From contig JASNZV010000014.1 in the NCBI GenBank assembly GCA_048499455.1, positions 1 to 64,000 of the forward strand: a stretch of 64,000 nucleotides of DNA, written 5' to 3'. Position numbers and translations under genes: made by a program. Under the pieces are notes generated by a model. The model saw nothing but the letters and a program-made list of their open reading frames with translations, ran no database searches and had not been told where the DNA came from. Below, piece after piece: positions 15,248-23,770 of this stretch (positions within the stretch are counted from its first letter, which is position 1; each line of letters begins with the position of its first letter). This stretch comes from CFX5 sp023384495. Lineage in GTDB: Bacteria; Chloroflexota; Anaerolineae; Caldilineales; Caldilineaceae.

Positions 15248-16267
15248 CTAAAGGGCATGAAAATCAGGATTCCACTCAGTTTGCCGAGAGGAAAGCATCC
15301 AGGCCCAGATCAAAAGTTTGCGTGCGGCGGCCACAACGACGAGTTTTTTGGCTTTGCCGCGGGCGACAAGACGTTCATAAAAGGCGTGTAAAGGATTTTG
15401 CCCATGGACGGCACGGAGAGCGCCCATATACAGCAGACGACGGAGGGCGGCATTGCCCATTTTCGAAATGGACGAGTGCCTGCGCACAATGCGCCCACTT
15501 TCATATGGCTGTCGGTCGAGACCAACAAAGGCAGTGAGCCCTTTAGGTGTGCCTTGACCGGCAGTGAGAGTCTGCCAGCGGTGCAATTGTACCAACAGGG
15601 GCAGAACGACTTTGGGGCCGATGCCGGGCATGGCCACCAGCCGCTGGGCGTCGTCTTGCAGCTGGGCATGCTGCTGGTGGTGTTCGGCGATAGCCTTTTC
15701 GACTTCCTGCAAGGCTTCCTGGAGGGCCTGGAGCACCCGCTTCAGATTGGCGATGACCGGCGTAGCGATGCCTGCGCCCGGTGGGCCCCCGCCTTGCAGC
15801 GCCTCGATGCGGTTCTGTACCTGCTGAATCATCTGCTCCAGATCCTGCCGGCGTTGCAGCAGGCTGTCCAGTTCACTCACCTCAACCGCCGGCGGGCGAT
15901 TGGGGGCGGGCTGTTGAGCAGCCCCGAAGCGGGCCAGCAACAGCGCATCTTGACGGTCTGTCTTGGCCCGTTGACCGCTGCCTTTGGCCCACTGCCGCAC
16001 CTGGCGGGGAGGGGGCAGACTAAGCGCCCACCCTGCTTGATGGGCATAAGCCACCAGCGGCAGTTCATAGCCACCCGTGGGTTCGACGACCCACTGCACC
16101 GCAGTGGCGCCACAGTGCGCTTGCTCAGCCGCAACCTGGGCTGCAAAAGCCCCAAAGCCACTCGCTTCGTTGGAGAATTGGCCCAAAGAGATACGTTCTG
16201 TTTGCCACAGGGCGACCGCCTCAAAGTTCGTTTTGGCCATATCGATCCCAATCCACAATGTCGTCAT
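15248..16267 (-). CDS. IS110-family transposase
   Basis: 339 residues from ATG 16267. The N-terminal DEDD-type domain starts with LWIGIDMAKTNFEAVAL and includes WVVEPTGGYELPLV and AKTDRQDALLLARFG. A long helical linker follows. The C-terminal transposase_20 part has LVAMPGIGPKVVLPLL and ISKMGNAALRRLLYMGAL. This is the IS110 architecture, with no DDE core. The gene is intact. It interrupts a region of gene fragments, consistent with recent insertion into decaying DNA. Confidence 0.92.
   Translation of the reverse strand: MTTLWIGIDMAKTNFEAVALWQTERISLGQFSNEASGFGAFAAQVAAEQAHCGATAVQWVVEPTGGYELPLVAYAHQAGWALSLPPPRQVRQWAKGSGQRAKTDRQDALLLARFGAAQQPAPNRPPAVEVSELDSLLQRRQDLEQMIQQVQNRIEALQGGGPPGAGIATPVIANLKRVLQALQEALQEVEKAIAEHHQQHAQLQDDAQRLVAMPGIGPKVVLPLLVQLHRWQTLTAGQGTPKGLTAFVGLDRQPYESGRIVRRHSSISKMGNAALRRLLYMGALRAVHGQNPLHAFYERLVARGKAKKLVVVAAARKLLIWAWMLSSRQTEWNPDFHAL
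15248..16267 (-). mobile_element. IS110-family insertion sequence (ends not determined)
   Basis: Defined here by its transposase gene. IS110 elements have no true terminal inverted repeats, and none was seen; the real ends lie somewhat outside these coordinates. On the left the broken protein frame ends at about 15245. On the right up to 450 non-coding bases may belong to the element. Confidence 0.7.
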
Positions 16268-16732
16268 GATGCCTCCTTTGTGAGCAACGCGCCAACCGAG
16301 CTGAATGTGCGACCTGCACCCAAGGGGTTCCCGCCCTGCGCTACCTGGTATACGGGTTCTGACGACCCACTATTCTCTTCGCTCTCTCAGGCAAGTTGAC
16401 CGTTCTGGGCACAGGCTTTCCTGCCTTCTGGGCATTTTACCCCGGTCTCTTGGTAAACCAGCACACGTCCCTTCACCTACCATAGCGCATTGGCTTTTTA
16501 CTGGCAAGGGACCCTATCTGGGTAACGAGTTGTTCACTCGGGGGCACCACAGGGTCTTTCCCTTGCCACCTTCACGATACCAGCGGGCTCCCGAACGCCG
16601 ACCCCCACTCCCGTCACGAGGCCAGGGTCATGCTCTCAGTCTGGCTGCAGAACTGTCTGGCGCGCCGCAATTCCTGTTTCCGCGCTGAGACGGTCCACTG
16701 GTCGCCCGACGGCGAACGGGTTCCCTTCACTG
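16268..16732. other. non-coding flank of the IS110 transposase
   Basis: About 465 bases upstream of the transposase with no frame of protein-like composition. It probably holds the IS110 5' region, where the guide-type RNA of these elements is usually located, and then resumed host sequence near 16690. I could not define the boundary. Confidence 0.4.
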
Positions 16733-17086
16733 TTGGGCCGGACGACGAACACCGTCGCGCCCAATGGGCACCCGGACGCCGGCAAGGCCTCCATTCTCAA
16801 CGAGCTGGCCGGGCGCATCCTCAAGGGCGAGCAGCTCACAGCCGATGGCATCACGGGGCTGCTCACGCCGAGCATCCCTCAACCCAACGACCAGCCCGAC
16901 CTGCCCGAACAACCCTTTGCCGTCCTGAAGCCCGAGGAGCCCGCTCCCCCGGTCATCCTGCCACCCTCGCCGCCTGCCGACCCCGTCACCCACCGCCAGG
17001 CCTGGAAAGAAATCATCCCCGAACCCTGGCGCCGCAAACGCCAGGCCGCCGGCCAACTCACCTTCCTCGACCTCTTCGCCGCTTAA
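16733..17086 (+). pseudogene. C-terminal fragment of an unrecognised protein
   Basis: A frame with good protein character, opened by TTG 16733. It contains KASILNELAGRILKGEQLTA, then DGITGLLTPSIPQ, a Pro-rich stretch (PAPPVILPPSPPADP) and the end PWRRKRQAAGQLTFLDLFAA. There is no ribosome-binding site and the beginning looks cut, so it is more likely the tail of a longer protein broken by the IS110 insertion than a complete gene. I do not recognise the family. Confidence 0.4.
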
Positions 17087-17211
17087 ACAGGGTGTAGGGT
17101 GTAGGGGTTAGGGAGTCTCGTCAAGCAGCTATCAGCGGAGGTGGATACTCGACGGAACTCCTACGCCCAACTCCCCACCCCCCACACCCTACGTTCAGAA
17201 AGGATCTTCCC

Positions 17212-17493
17212 ATGACCACCATCACGCTCCACCTGCTACACCACCGCATCCGCACCCACGCCCCCATGGACTACGAACTCACCGCCTACTTCGTGGCCGA
17301 CCAGCCGCTCCCCAAGCCCGGCCACGCCACGCCGCTGTGGGAGTACACCGACATCGAGCAGGCCCTCATCGACTACGCCGCCCTGCCCATCACCACCACC
17401 CTTGTGCGCGGCATCACCGTCCATCCCCCCACCGTCTACATCCGCGGGCGCCGGGCGCTGGTCAAGCAGCGGATTGGGGGTTCAAATGCATAA
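17212..17493 (+). CDS. hypothetical protein (93 aa)
   Basis: ATG 17212 follows AGAAAGGATC. The 93 residues (TITLHLLHHRIRTHAPMDYE, then LWEYTDIEQALIDYAALPIT, ending ALVKQRIGGSNA) show mixed alpha/beta composition, with no membrane helix and no motif that I recognise. Just upstream (about 17090-17196) TGTAGGGTGTAGGGGTTAGG and a complementary CCCACACCCTACG form an imperfect inverted repeat. The gene is probably part of the accessory island. Confidence 0.55.
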   Translation: MTTITLHLLHHRIRTHAPMDYELTAYFVADQPLPKPGHATPLWEYTDIEQALIDYAALPITTTLVRGITVHPPTVYIRGRRALVKQRIGGSNA

Positions 17494-17595
17494 AAAGGAA
17501 CCTCCATCAGCTACACATCTGGCGCAAACTGTGCTACACTGCCTGCAAACAGGCCGTCGGAATTATTGGATCGACAGAGAGATAGGGACACACAG

Positions 17596-17862
17596 ATGAC
17601 AACAAACGGACGAAGCCGCTTCCTGGGGCGCTACATTGTGGCCGACCCCAAAATCTGTCATGGGCAGCCAACCTTCCGCGGCACGCGCATTCTGGTGGCC
17701 GATGTGCTGGCTCAGGTAGCCGATGGTCTGGCCTGGGAAACCATCATCGAGGAATGGCGCGGCAGCGTCTCCAAAGAAGCCATCGCCGAAGCAGTGCAGT
17801 TGGCCACACAGGCGCTGCTCAAACATGCTGACGAACTCGCCCTGGAGCCGCTGCCGGCGTGA
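17596..17862 (+). CDS. DUF433 domain protein, antitoxin-like
   Basis: 88 residues from ATG 17596 (AGGGA upstream). The body is DUF433: GRYIVADPKICHGQPTFRGT, RILVADVLAQVADGLAWETI and a C-terminal helix-turn-helix-like segment. DUF433 proteins are commonly found before a PIN-like DUF5615 gene and are thought to be the antitoxin and DNA-binding half. The stop overlaps the next start (GTGA), which supports a two-gene module. Confidence 0.85.
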   Translation: MTTNGRSRFLGRYIVADPKICHGQPTFRGTRILVADVLAQVADGLAWETIIEEWRGSVSKEAIAEAVQLATQALLKHADELALEPLPA

Positions 17863-18254
17863 ACATTCTCGACGAAAATATCATCGAAGGTCAGGTTGAA
17901 CTTCTGAAACGATGGCGGATTGGGGTCCACCAGATCGGCGCCGATCTCTCACGCAAAGGCATTCAAGACGATGAGATCATCCCGCTGCTGTTGACCCTGC
18001 GCCGGCCAACCTTCTTCACCCGTGACCTCGGTTTCCATAACCGCAAACTCTGTCACCAGCGCTACTGCATTGTCGCCATGGCCATCGATCGATACGAAGT
18101 CGCCACGTTTGTGCGCCGTTTTCTGCGCCATCCCCAGCTGGATACCCAGGCCAAGCGCATGGGATCCATCATCCGTATCTCCAGCCGTGGACTCCAGATT
18201 TGGCGCCTACGCACCCAAGAAGAGTTGTTTCTCCACTGGCCGCCAAATCGGTGA
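17859..18254 (+). CDS. DUF5615 PIN-like protein, toxin-like
   Basis: 131 residues starting at GTG 17859, overlapping the DUF433 stop by four bases. It begins NILDENIIEGQVELLKRW; DEN near the start is the acidic position of PIN-like folds. RRPTFFTRDLGF supplies a second conserved Asp, with DRYEVATFVRRFLRHP later. Together with DUF433 it resembles a VapBC-type toxin-antitoxin pair, with probable RNase activity. No experiment known to me fixes the function of this subgroup. Confidence 0.75.
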   Translation: MNILDENIIEGQVELLKRWRIGVHQIGADLSRKGIQDDEIIPLLLTLRRPTFFTRDLGFHNRKLCHQRYCIVAMAIDRYEVATFVRRFLRHPQLDTQAKRMGSIIRISSRGLQIWRLRTQEELFLHWPPNR

Positions 18255-18422
18255 CAAACGCTCGACACAACGTGGCCGTCCGCAACGCCTGCACCGGCCT
18301 CCCTGCGCCATTTTGACGACAACGCAATACAACAAATGTCGGATGCGTCCCATCTGCACTCCTGCTATCATGGTGGCGTCAGCGCCATGCAGCCCAACCC
18401 ATCTCACTCGCAGGAGACGACC

Positions 18423-19061
18423 ATGACCATCGACGCCCTTCGCCGCGCCCAGACCCCCGCTCCGCTCGTCGCCACTCTCAACGACACCTTCCCCAGCCCC
18501 TGCCCCATCGTCCAGCAGGTGCGCCAGGAGTACGCCCACTGGCGCTACGACCTCTCCGACGGCTACATCCTCTACTTCCTCACCGGCTTCGGCCAGGAAT
18601 ACGAGCAGCGCCTGGTGGCCGAACGAGCCTTCGGCCCCATCCCCCCAGACCATATCGTGCGCCGCCACAACTCCGACCGCACCGACAACCGCGCGGCAAA
18701 CCTCTACCTCCTCCGCCGCAGCGACCATGGCCTCTTCACCCTCGAGCGCGAGCCGGCCCTCACCTACACCTGCGCCCACTGTGGCCAGACCTTCAAGGCT
18801 CCCCGCCAGCGCATCGAGCGCACGCCCAGCGGCCAACTCTTCTGCAGCCGGGCGTGCAAGGATGTCATGCATCGCAAAGTCACCCGCCCCAGCGCCGACG
18901 AGCTCCACCGGCTCATGCTCGACATCGGCAACTGGACAGCCCTGGGCCAGCAGTTTGGCGTCAGCGACAACGCAGTGCGCAAGTGGGCCAGACGCTACGG
19001 CCTCGACCTCTCCATCTGCGACGGCCGGCGCAAGAACGAGCCGCATGGTGCAACCGCATAG
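18423..19061 (+). CDS. HNH endonuclease-like protein with zinc ribbon and helix-turn-helix
   Basis: 212 residues from ATG 18423 (GGAGAC six bases upstream). Residues ~60-110 carry an HNH_3-like fold: YEQRLVAERAFGPIPPDHIV, then RRHNSDRTDNRAANLYLLRR. A Cys4 zinc ribbon follows (CAHCGQTF...FCSRAC), then a C-terminal helix-turn-helix (NWTALGQQFGVSDNAVRKWA). This combination is usual in phage and homing-type nucleases that bind DNA site-specifically. It is a solitary gene in the accessory island. Confidence 0.7.
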   Translation: MTIDALRRAQTPAPLVATLNDTFPSPCPIVQQVRQEYAHWRYDLSDGYILYFLTGFGQEYEQRLVAERAFGPIPPDHIVRRHNSDRTDNRAANLYLLRRSDHGLFTLEREPALTYTCAHCGQTFKAPRQRIERTPSGQLFCSRACKDVMHRKVTRPSADELHRLMLDIGNWTALGQQFGVSDNAVRKWARRYGLDLSICDGRRKNEPHGATA

Positions 19062-19222
19062 CCCCATCGGAACCCGATCTAGGCCACAGACCGGGGCGCG
19101 CTGGGGACAAATGTTCTGATTGACAAACGATCCCGTTGCTGTTATCGTCTACAATAAGAATCGTTCGTTCCGTTGTCGGTGTGCCTGTCCTTTCCACACG
19201 TCAGACGGTCCAGCAACGTGTG

Positions 19223-19255
19223 AACCCGGGGCCAGGTTGGCCCCGGGTTTTCTGT
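19223..19255 (+). terminator. perfect hairpin with T-rich tail before the PPOX-like gene
   Basis: A 12-bp perfect stem, AACCCGGGGCCA / TGGCCCCGGGTT (19223-19234 and 19238-19249), with a three-base loop followed by TTCTGTTT. It lies 29 bases before the ATG at 19278, so it ends an upstream transcript or attenuates the next gene. Confidence 0.65.
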
Positions 19256-19277
19256 TTGGCAGGAAAAGGAGCAACTC

Positions 19278-19763
19278 ATGGCTTTGCAACAAGGCGACCT
19301 GGCGTTACTGAATGAACCACTGGCACAGGAACTGCTTCACGCAGCCATCCCCGCTCGCCTAGCCTACGTCTGGTCGGACGGAGCGCCGCGCGTCGTCCCT
19401 ATTTGGTTTCACTGGACGGGAGAGGAGATTATCCTCTGTAGCCCACCGAATGCGCCAAAAATGAAAATCCTCGCACAAGATACACCGGTAGCGTTGACGA
19501 TCGATTATGAGGAGTGGCCGGCGCGCGTCTTGCTGATCCGTGGGACTGCACACAGCGAAACAATTAACGGCGAAATTCCCGAATATGCAGAAATCACCCG
19601 GCGCTATCTCGGCGAGGAAGCCAGTATCGGCTGGCGAGCACAGTATGCACAGATGTTTCCCAAGCCAGTGCGGATTGCTGTCAAGCCAGAATGGGTAGGT
19701 TTGGTGGATGTGGAGACTCGCCTTCCGAGTGCGATTGCCAAAGCCATCGCCGGTGTGCAATAG
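19278..19763 (+). CDS. pyridoxamine 5'-phosphate oxidase-like (PPOX) split-barrel protein
   Basis: 161 residues from ATG 19278 with AAAAGGAG upstream. It has the split-barrel pattern of small PPOX-class proteins: IPARLAYVWSDGAPRVVPIW, FHWTGEEIILCSPPNAPKMK, then VALTIDYEEWPARVLLIRGT and a C-terminal VRIAVKPEWVGLVDV. Members bind FMN or F420 and act as oxidoreductases; which cofactor is used here cannot be told. It lies directly after a strong hairpin, so its expression may be separately controlled. Confidence 0.8.
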   Translation: MALQQGDLALLNEPLAQELLHAAIPARLAYVWSDGAPRVVPIWFHWTGEEIILCSPPNAPKMKILAQDTPVALTIDYEEWPARVLLIRGTAHSETINGEIPEYAEITRRYLGEEASIGWRAQYAQMFPKPVRIAVKPEWVGLVDVETRLPSAIAKAIAGVQ

Positions 19764-19970
19764 CCCACCTTTCACTTTCGGCTGCATACGCCGAACACAA
19801 GTTGAAGCTGCTGCGACCGTGTCGATTGCTCTTCGAGCAGGGGTGGTTGCACCTGATCGGGCGGGATCAAGTGCTTTCGCAGGTTCTCGCTCGCATGGTC
19901 GGTTGTTCGCTGGCAAGGTTGTTGCCCGCAGGTGAGCTTGAGGTTCGGTCACTATTCTCAAAGAGGAACC

Positions 19971-20306
19971 ATGACCGCATTCGAAAATGCGAAAGAGTTC
20001 TTTGCGGCCTGCGAAGCCCTGGAAGGCTGGGCAGGCTGCAAGCCGTACGTGGCCGAGGGCGCCACCTTCACGGCGCAGAGTGAACCACTGGCGGAGGTGA
20101 AGACGGTCGCAGCCTACTGCGACTGGATGTATGGCCTGGCGACGGTCACCGCCCCCTGCGCCCCCTACGATCTCCATGCCTCTGCCTATGATGAAGCGAC
20201 ACGGACGGCGATTTTCTTCGCCACCTATCATGCCCGGCACACGGGCGAAGGCAGCCCCGTGCCGCCCACCCACCAAGAACGGATAGCACGGCCAGCACTA
20301 GCCTAG
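19971..20306 (+). CDS. NTF2/SnoaL-like protein, C-terminally truncated
   Basis: 111 residues from ATG 19971 (AGAGGAAC upstream). The sequence MTAFENAKEFFAACEALEGW, then VAEGATFTAQSEPLAEVKTV and AIFFATYHARHTGEGSPVPP, belongs to the SnoaL/NTF2-like cone fold. Relatives that I recall continue ~25-30 residues beyond 'PTxxE' with a final beta-strand and a helix ending near KELGWA. Here the frame runs into QERIARPALA and stops. I could not find the missing strand in another frame just downstream, so the gene is probably truncated and may be inactive. Confidence 0.6.
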   Translation: MTAFENAKEFFAACEALEGWAGCKPYVAEGATFTAQSEPLAEVKTVAAYCDWMYGLATVTAPCAPYDLHASAYDEATRTAIFFATYHARHTGEGSPVPPTHQERIARPALA

Positions 20307-20387
20307 CACAGGGGGGCCACGATTGTTGGACGCGTGTGTACGGTGGCCAGGACCTGTATCACTGGTTTCTCAGTCAGAGAAGATGAT

Positions 20388-21536
20388 ATGGCCGATCAGG
20401 TGGTGACGGGGCTTTCCATTCCATCATTTATACGCACGGCGGGACGGATGATGGGGATTGGCATTGCGGTCGTACTGGCTGGACTGCTCAGCCTGGTGGG
20501 CGTCCTGGCGCTCCTCAGCCCCGGCAAACCAAAGCCGATCCAAGACGAAAACGGCAGGCCCGTGGTGGGGAGTCTTTCCGAAAAGACGTTTGTCACCATC
20601 AACAGCGTGAATCAGGGGATGTTTATCCAGAGCAGAGATGCCAGGAATCCCATCCTGCTCTATCTGCATGGGGGCATGCCTGAGTACTTTCTGACCGAGA
20701 AATACCCGACCGGCCTAGAGAACGATTTCACCGTGGTGTGGTGGGAACAGCGGGGTTCGGGCCTCTCCTACAGCCCGGACATTCCACCGGATACGATCAC
20801 GGTGGAGCAGTTGATCGCCGACACGCTGGCGCTGACCGATCACTTGCGGCAACGCTTCGGGCAGGAGAGGATCTATCTGATGGGCCATTCGGGGGGAACC
20901 TTCATCGGGATACAGGCCGCTGCCCGAGCGCCAGAGCGATATCACGCCTATATCGGTGTGGCGCAAATGGCGCATCAACTCAAATCGGAGCAACTGGCTC
21001 ACGACTACATGCTGGAGCAGTTCAAAGCTAACGGCAACAGAGTTATGGTCCGCAAACTAGGGGCAGCGCCCGTTACGATGACGGATGGTATACCGGCTGC
21101 CTATCTTCAAGTCCGTGACCAGGCCATGCACCTGCTGGGCATCGGCACGACCCGTGATATGAAGTCGGTTATCACCGGTATCTTGCTCCCGTCATGGCTC
21201 AGCCGGGCATACACCCTCGGCGAAAAGGTCAATCTCTGGCGCGGCAAAGCGCAGGGCGGCGTGAGTATCCTATTCGAGACCATGCAACGCGCTGATCTGA
21301 GCCAGCAGGTAACCGAGTTTCACCTGCCCGTCTATTTCTTGTCCGGCCTCTATGATTACACCTGCAACTATACGTTGGCAAAGGACTACTTCGAGCAAAT
21401 CATTGCGCCGGTCAAAGGATTCTACATGTTTGAGGAGTCGGCTCACAGCCCGATGTTTGAAGAATCCCAAAAAGTGCAGCGGATTTTGCGAGAGGACATC
21501 CTAGCCGGCACGAATCACCTGGCTGACGTAAAGTAG
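20388..21536 (+). CDS. alpha/beta hydrolase with N-terminal membrane anchor
   Basis: 382 residues from ATG 20388; an extension to 20334 is possible but less protein-like. A hydrophobic segment (GIGIAVVLAGLLSLVGVLAL) anchors the protein. The hydrolase fold shows ILLYLHGGMPEYF (oxyanion region), WWEQRGSGLSYSP, the nucleophile elbow LMGHSGGTF, a likely acidic residue in SGLYDYTCNY and the catalytic His in FEESAHSP. It resembles proline-iminopeptidase-like hydrolases. Substrate unknown. The Imm5-like gene starts one base after the stop, so the two are likely co-transcribed. Confidence 0.85.
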   Translation: MADQVVTGLSIPSFIRTAGRMMGIGIAVVLAGLLSLVGVLALLSPGKPKPIQDENGRPVVGSLSEKTFVTINSVNQGMFIQSRDARNPILLYLHGGMPEYFLTEKYPTGLENDFTVVWWEQRGSGLSYSPDIPPDTITVEQLIADTLALTDHLRQRFGQERIYLMGHSGGTFIGIQAAARAPERYHAYIGVAQMAHQLKSEQLAHDYMLEQFKANGNRVMVRKLGAAPVTMTDGIPAAYLQVRDQAMHLLGIGTTRDMKSVITGILLPSWLSRAYTLGEKVNLWRGKAQGGVSILFETMQRADLSQQVTEFHLPVYFLSGLYDYTCNYTLAKDYFEQIIAPVKGFYMFEESAHSPMFEESQKVQRILREDILAGTNHLADVK

Positions 21537-21537
21537 C

Positions 21538-22029
21538 ATGAAAAAATACAACAAGCAAGACCAGCAATGGCTGGCGACTTGGGCTGCCGACTGCGCCGAA
21601 CGAGTGCTTCGCCTCTTTGAGCAGGCGTACCCGCAGGACGACCGGCCCCGCCAGGCCATCGCCGCCTGCCGCACCTGGGTGCGCACCGGCCTCTTTCAGA
21701 TGGCCGCAATCCGCAGCGCTTCCCTCGCTGCCCATGCCGCCGCCCGCGCGGCAACAGCCAATCAGGCGGCTTGTTTTGCGGCGCGGGCCGCCGGCCAGGC
21801 CGTGGCGACGGCGCATGTCCCCCAACACGCCTTTGGCAGCGCCTACTATGCGTTGAAAGCGCTGGCCGCGGCAGACCCTGCTCACGCCGAGCTGAACACT
21901 ACCCAAGAACGGGACTGGCAAGCGCAACAGCTGCCCGCCACATTAAGACCAGAATTCCTCAAGCGAGTCCTCGTTCAGAAACGTGGCAACAGACTGCTCG
22001 TCAAAGTACAAAAAGAGAACGGTTTTTAG
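21538..22029 (+). CDS. Imm5-like putative immunity protein
   Basis: 163 residues. The sequence has the alanine-rich helical pattern of Imm_5-like proteins: QQWLATWAADCAERVLRLFE, YPQDDRPRQAIAACRTWV, SLAAHAAARAATANQAACFA and AGQAVATAHVPQHAFGSAYY. Members are annotated as immunity proteins of polymorphic toxin systems, although many occur without a toxin. No toxin gene is seen nearby. It begins one base after the hydrolase stop, which suggests coupled expression. Confidence 0.7.
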   Translation: MKKYNKQDQQWLATWAADCAERVLRLFEQAYPQDDRPRQAIAACRTWVRTGLFQMAAIRSASLAAHAAARAATANQAACFAARAAGQAVATAHVPQHAFGSAYYALKALAAADPAHAELNTTQERDWQAQQLPATLRPEFLKRVLVQKRGNRLLVKVQKENGF

Positions 22030-22159
22030 CCAGCAGGCTGAGCTATTTCATGTGGCGGATGGATGTCTCGGTAGCGAGGCCTACGGCTGATTTGGGTTAC
22101 GGGGGGCCTCTGGGCACGGAGGACTTGGCCCACCACCGGCCATACCGCAAAATCGTGAT

Positions 22160-22546
22160 GGACAACCCCTGAACCTGGGCGTATACTGGGCGCAGCACAC
22201 CCGGTATTCATGGCAAAAGCAACCGGCAAACTCCCCCATAGACCAACGCACCTACCGCAATTTCGATCTGGTCGTCGAGCGCACCGCAGAGGGCTACCGC
22301 GCTCGCGTCCAGGACCCGCCCGAGGGCCAATCACCCTGGGTCCGCATTGTGTTGCCCTTCACCGACGCTGAACGGGCTGCCGCGACTGCTGCGCTGTGGA
22401 GCACAGATGGCAGTCGCGCCTATTGGCTTGCGGATGAGCAACCCACCGACCTCGACCCGCAGCAGTTCGGCCAGCGCCTCTTTGACATCTATCTCCAAGG
22501 ACTGCTCCTCTTTGGGTTGCCTCAACTGCATGACCGCCCAGGTTGA
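22160..22546 (+). pseudogene. N-terminal remnant of a CHAT-domain-type protein
   Basis: The frame that reads YRNFDLVVERTAEGYRARVQ, then FTDAERAAATAALW and PTDLDPQQFGQRLFDIYLQG, resembles the N-terminal region of Chloroflexota CHAT-domain proteins. In those, 'FDLLIER-x-GxGYRARV' and 'FGxxLFxxxFxG' precede the caspase-like domain. No ATG with a ribosome-binding site lies in frame, and the sequence ends at 22546 before any CHAT domain. I therefore call it a truncated remnant. The identification rests on a short match. Confidence 0.45.
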
Positions 22547-22563
22547 ACAGGTGGGCGAGCGCC

Positions 22564-23532
22564 TCATGCGCCACCGCTGCAAAAGTGCTCGGCTACCGCG
22601 AGGGACGCCTCCCCCTCTTTCTTCATCCCGATCTCCAGCAATACCAGCCCTGTCGAAACCCGCTCCATAAATCCCCATTGCCAGATGGCGTGCGCATCGA
22701 CTCCAGTCAAGGCGGAGAGCAGTTCACAGCGCGCGATCCCCTGACCGAGAGGATCGTTGTGGGCGAGGAGTGCATCGCTCCAATCACGCATGAGCACAGC
22801 CAGGTCACATGCTTTCTCCGCAAACAGCCCATCTGGGTCTACAAACTTGCATTGCAGTGAGCGGTGTGGCGCCTCGTCACGTCCAGTCCCATCCAATAGC
22901 AGTGCGTTGTCTGCATGTGCGTCCCCGTGGACCAAAACGGAGTGTTCGGGGGTGTAGGCGTCGGCGCGCTCCTCGCAGTATTCTAGGGCTCGGTCGATGG
23001 TCCGTTTGTCACACGGGCGCCCCAACAAGCGCCACCTCTCTGCGATGAAGGCCGCGAGCCATTGGGCCTTTTGCGCGCCCGTCATCAACCCTTGCGCAGA
23101 GTCAAGCGGCATCCAAGCTTCATGGAGGGTTTCGCAAAGCACGCGGATCTGGGTATCAATGGCCTGCGCTGTGATCCGTAGCGGCGCCCCCAGGCGCTCC
23201 AAAAGAATGGCGTTTCGCTCGGGGTCGTGCGCAAATAGTTCAGCATACCCTCGGCCGGCTGCAAGCTGATACACCTTCGCCTCAGCCGATAGGTCCGCCG
23301 AGCCGGGCAAACCGATCTTGAGGATGGCGGCCCTTCCGTCACCCAAACGTACATGCGCAACAAAGCCTTCGGATCCACCCGAAAGAACGCCTCCGATCGT
23401 TAGCGCCCACTGGGCGGCGAGCTGCCGGACACAGTCGTCCAGACTGGCAACCCACTGAGCGCCGACATCGCCAAGGGTTTGCGCCCGCATGCGCACCGCG
23501 TCAGGCAGTTGAGTCTGATATGATCTCGACAA
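22564..23532 (-). CDS. aminoglycoside/streptomycin 6-kinase-like phosphotransferase
   Basis: 322 residues. The start TTG at 23532 is chosen because AAAGGAG lies eight bases upstream; in-frame codons further up lack a site. The fold has a kinase-like N-lobe (AHVRLGDGRAAILKIGLPGS). It also has the phosphotransferase catalytic loop (HSVLVHGDAHADNALLLDG) and the metal-binding loop (CKFVDPDGLFAEKACDLAVL). This matches the APH(6)/hydroxyurea kinase family. It could phosphorylate a small hydroxylated molecule by ATP; resistance to an antibiotic is possible but not shown. The 3' end faces the CHAT remnant 18 bases away. Confidence 0.8.
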   Translation of the reverse strand: MSRSYQTQLPDAVRMRAQTLGDVGAQWVASLDDCVRQLAAQWALTIGGVLSGGSEGFVAHVRLGDGRAAILKIGLPGSADLSAEAKVYQLAAGRGYAELFAHDPERNAILLERLGAPLRITAQAIDTQIRVLCETLHEAWMPLDSAQGLMTGAQKAQWLAAFIAERWRLLGRPCDKRTIDRALEYCEERADAYTPEHSVLVHGDAHADNALLLDGTGRDEAPHRSLQCKFVDPDGLFAEKACDLAVLMRDWSDALLAHNDPLGQGIARCELLSALTGVDAHAIWQWGFMERVSTGLVLLEIGMKKEGEASLAVAEHFCSGGA

Positions 23533-23770
23533 AAGCTCGTCTCCTTTCTGAATTGGGTTTTGTTTGAAGACGACAGTTTTGCCGCCGCGGAAACCGTCAT
23601 ATTCACACGGCAACGAGTATGGTACGCTGCCGTGACGCCATCAGGATGCTGTCCGACGGTATTGTACGTCGAGTGCTGGTTTGTGGAAATTGTCACTCGC
23701 CCAGAATGACTACCCCAATATGCGTTTTGTCATTTCGCATCATCCCGGCTGGCGGTGATACAATACCTCC

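Noticed and set aside
15245..16700. Terminal inverted repeats of the insertion sequence
   Set aside because: None could be found, which agrees with IS110 biology, so exact element ends are not given.
19120..19155. Promoter TTGACA with TACAAT
   Set aside because: The spacer is 24 bases, too long for a sigma-70 promoter; no better -10 was found.
22564..23532. A proven streptomycin resistance gene
   Set aside because: Family motifs support a phosphotransferase, but the drug substrate cannot be inferred by eye.
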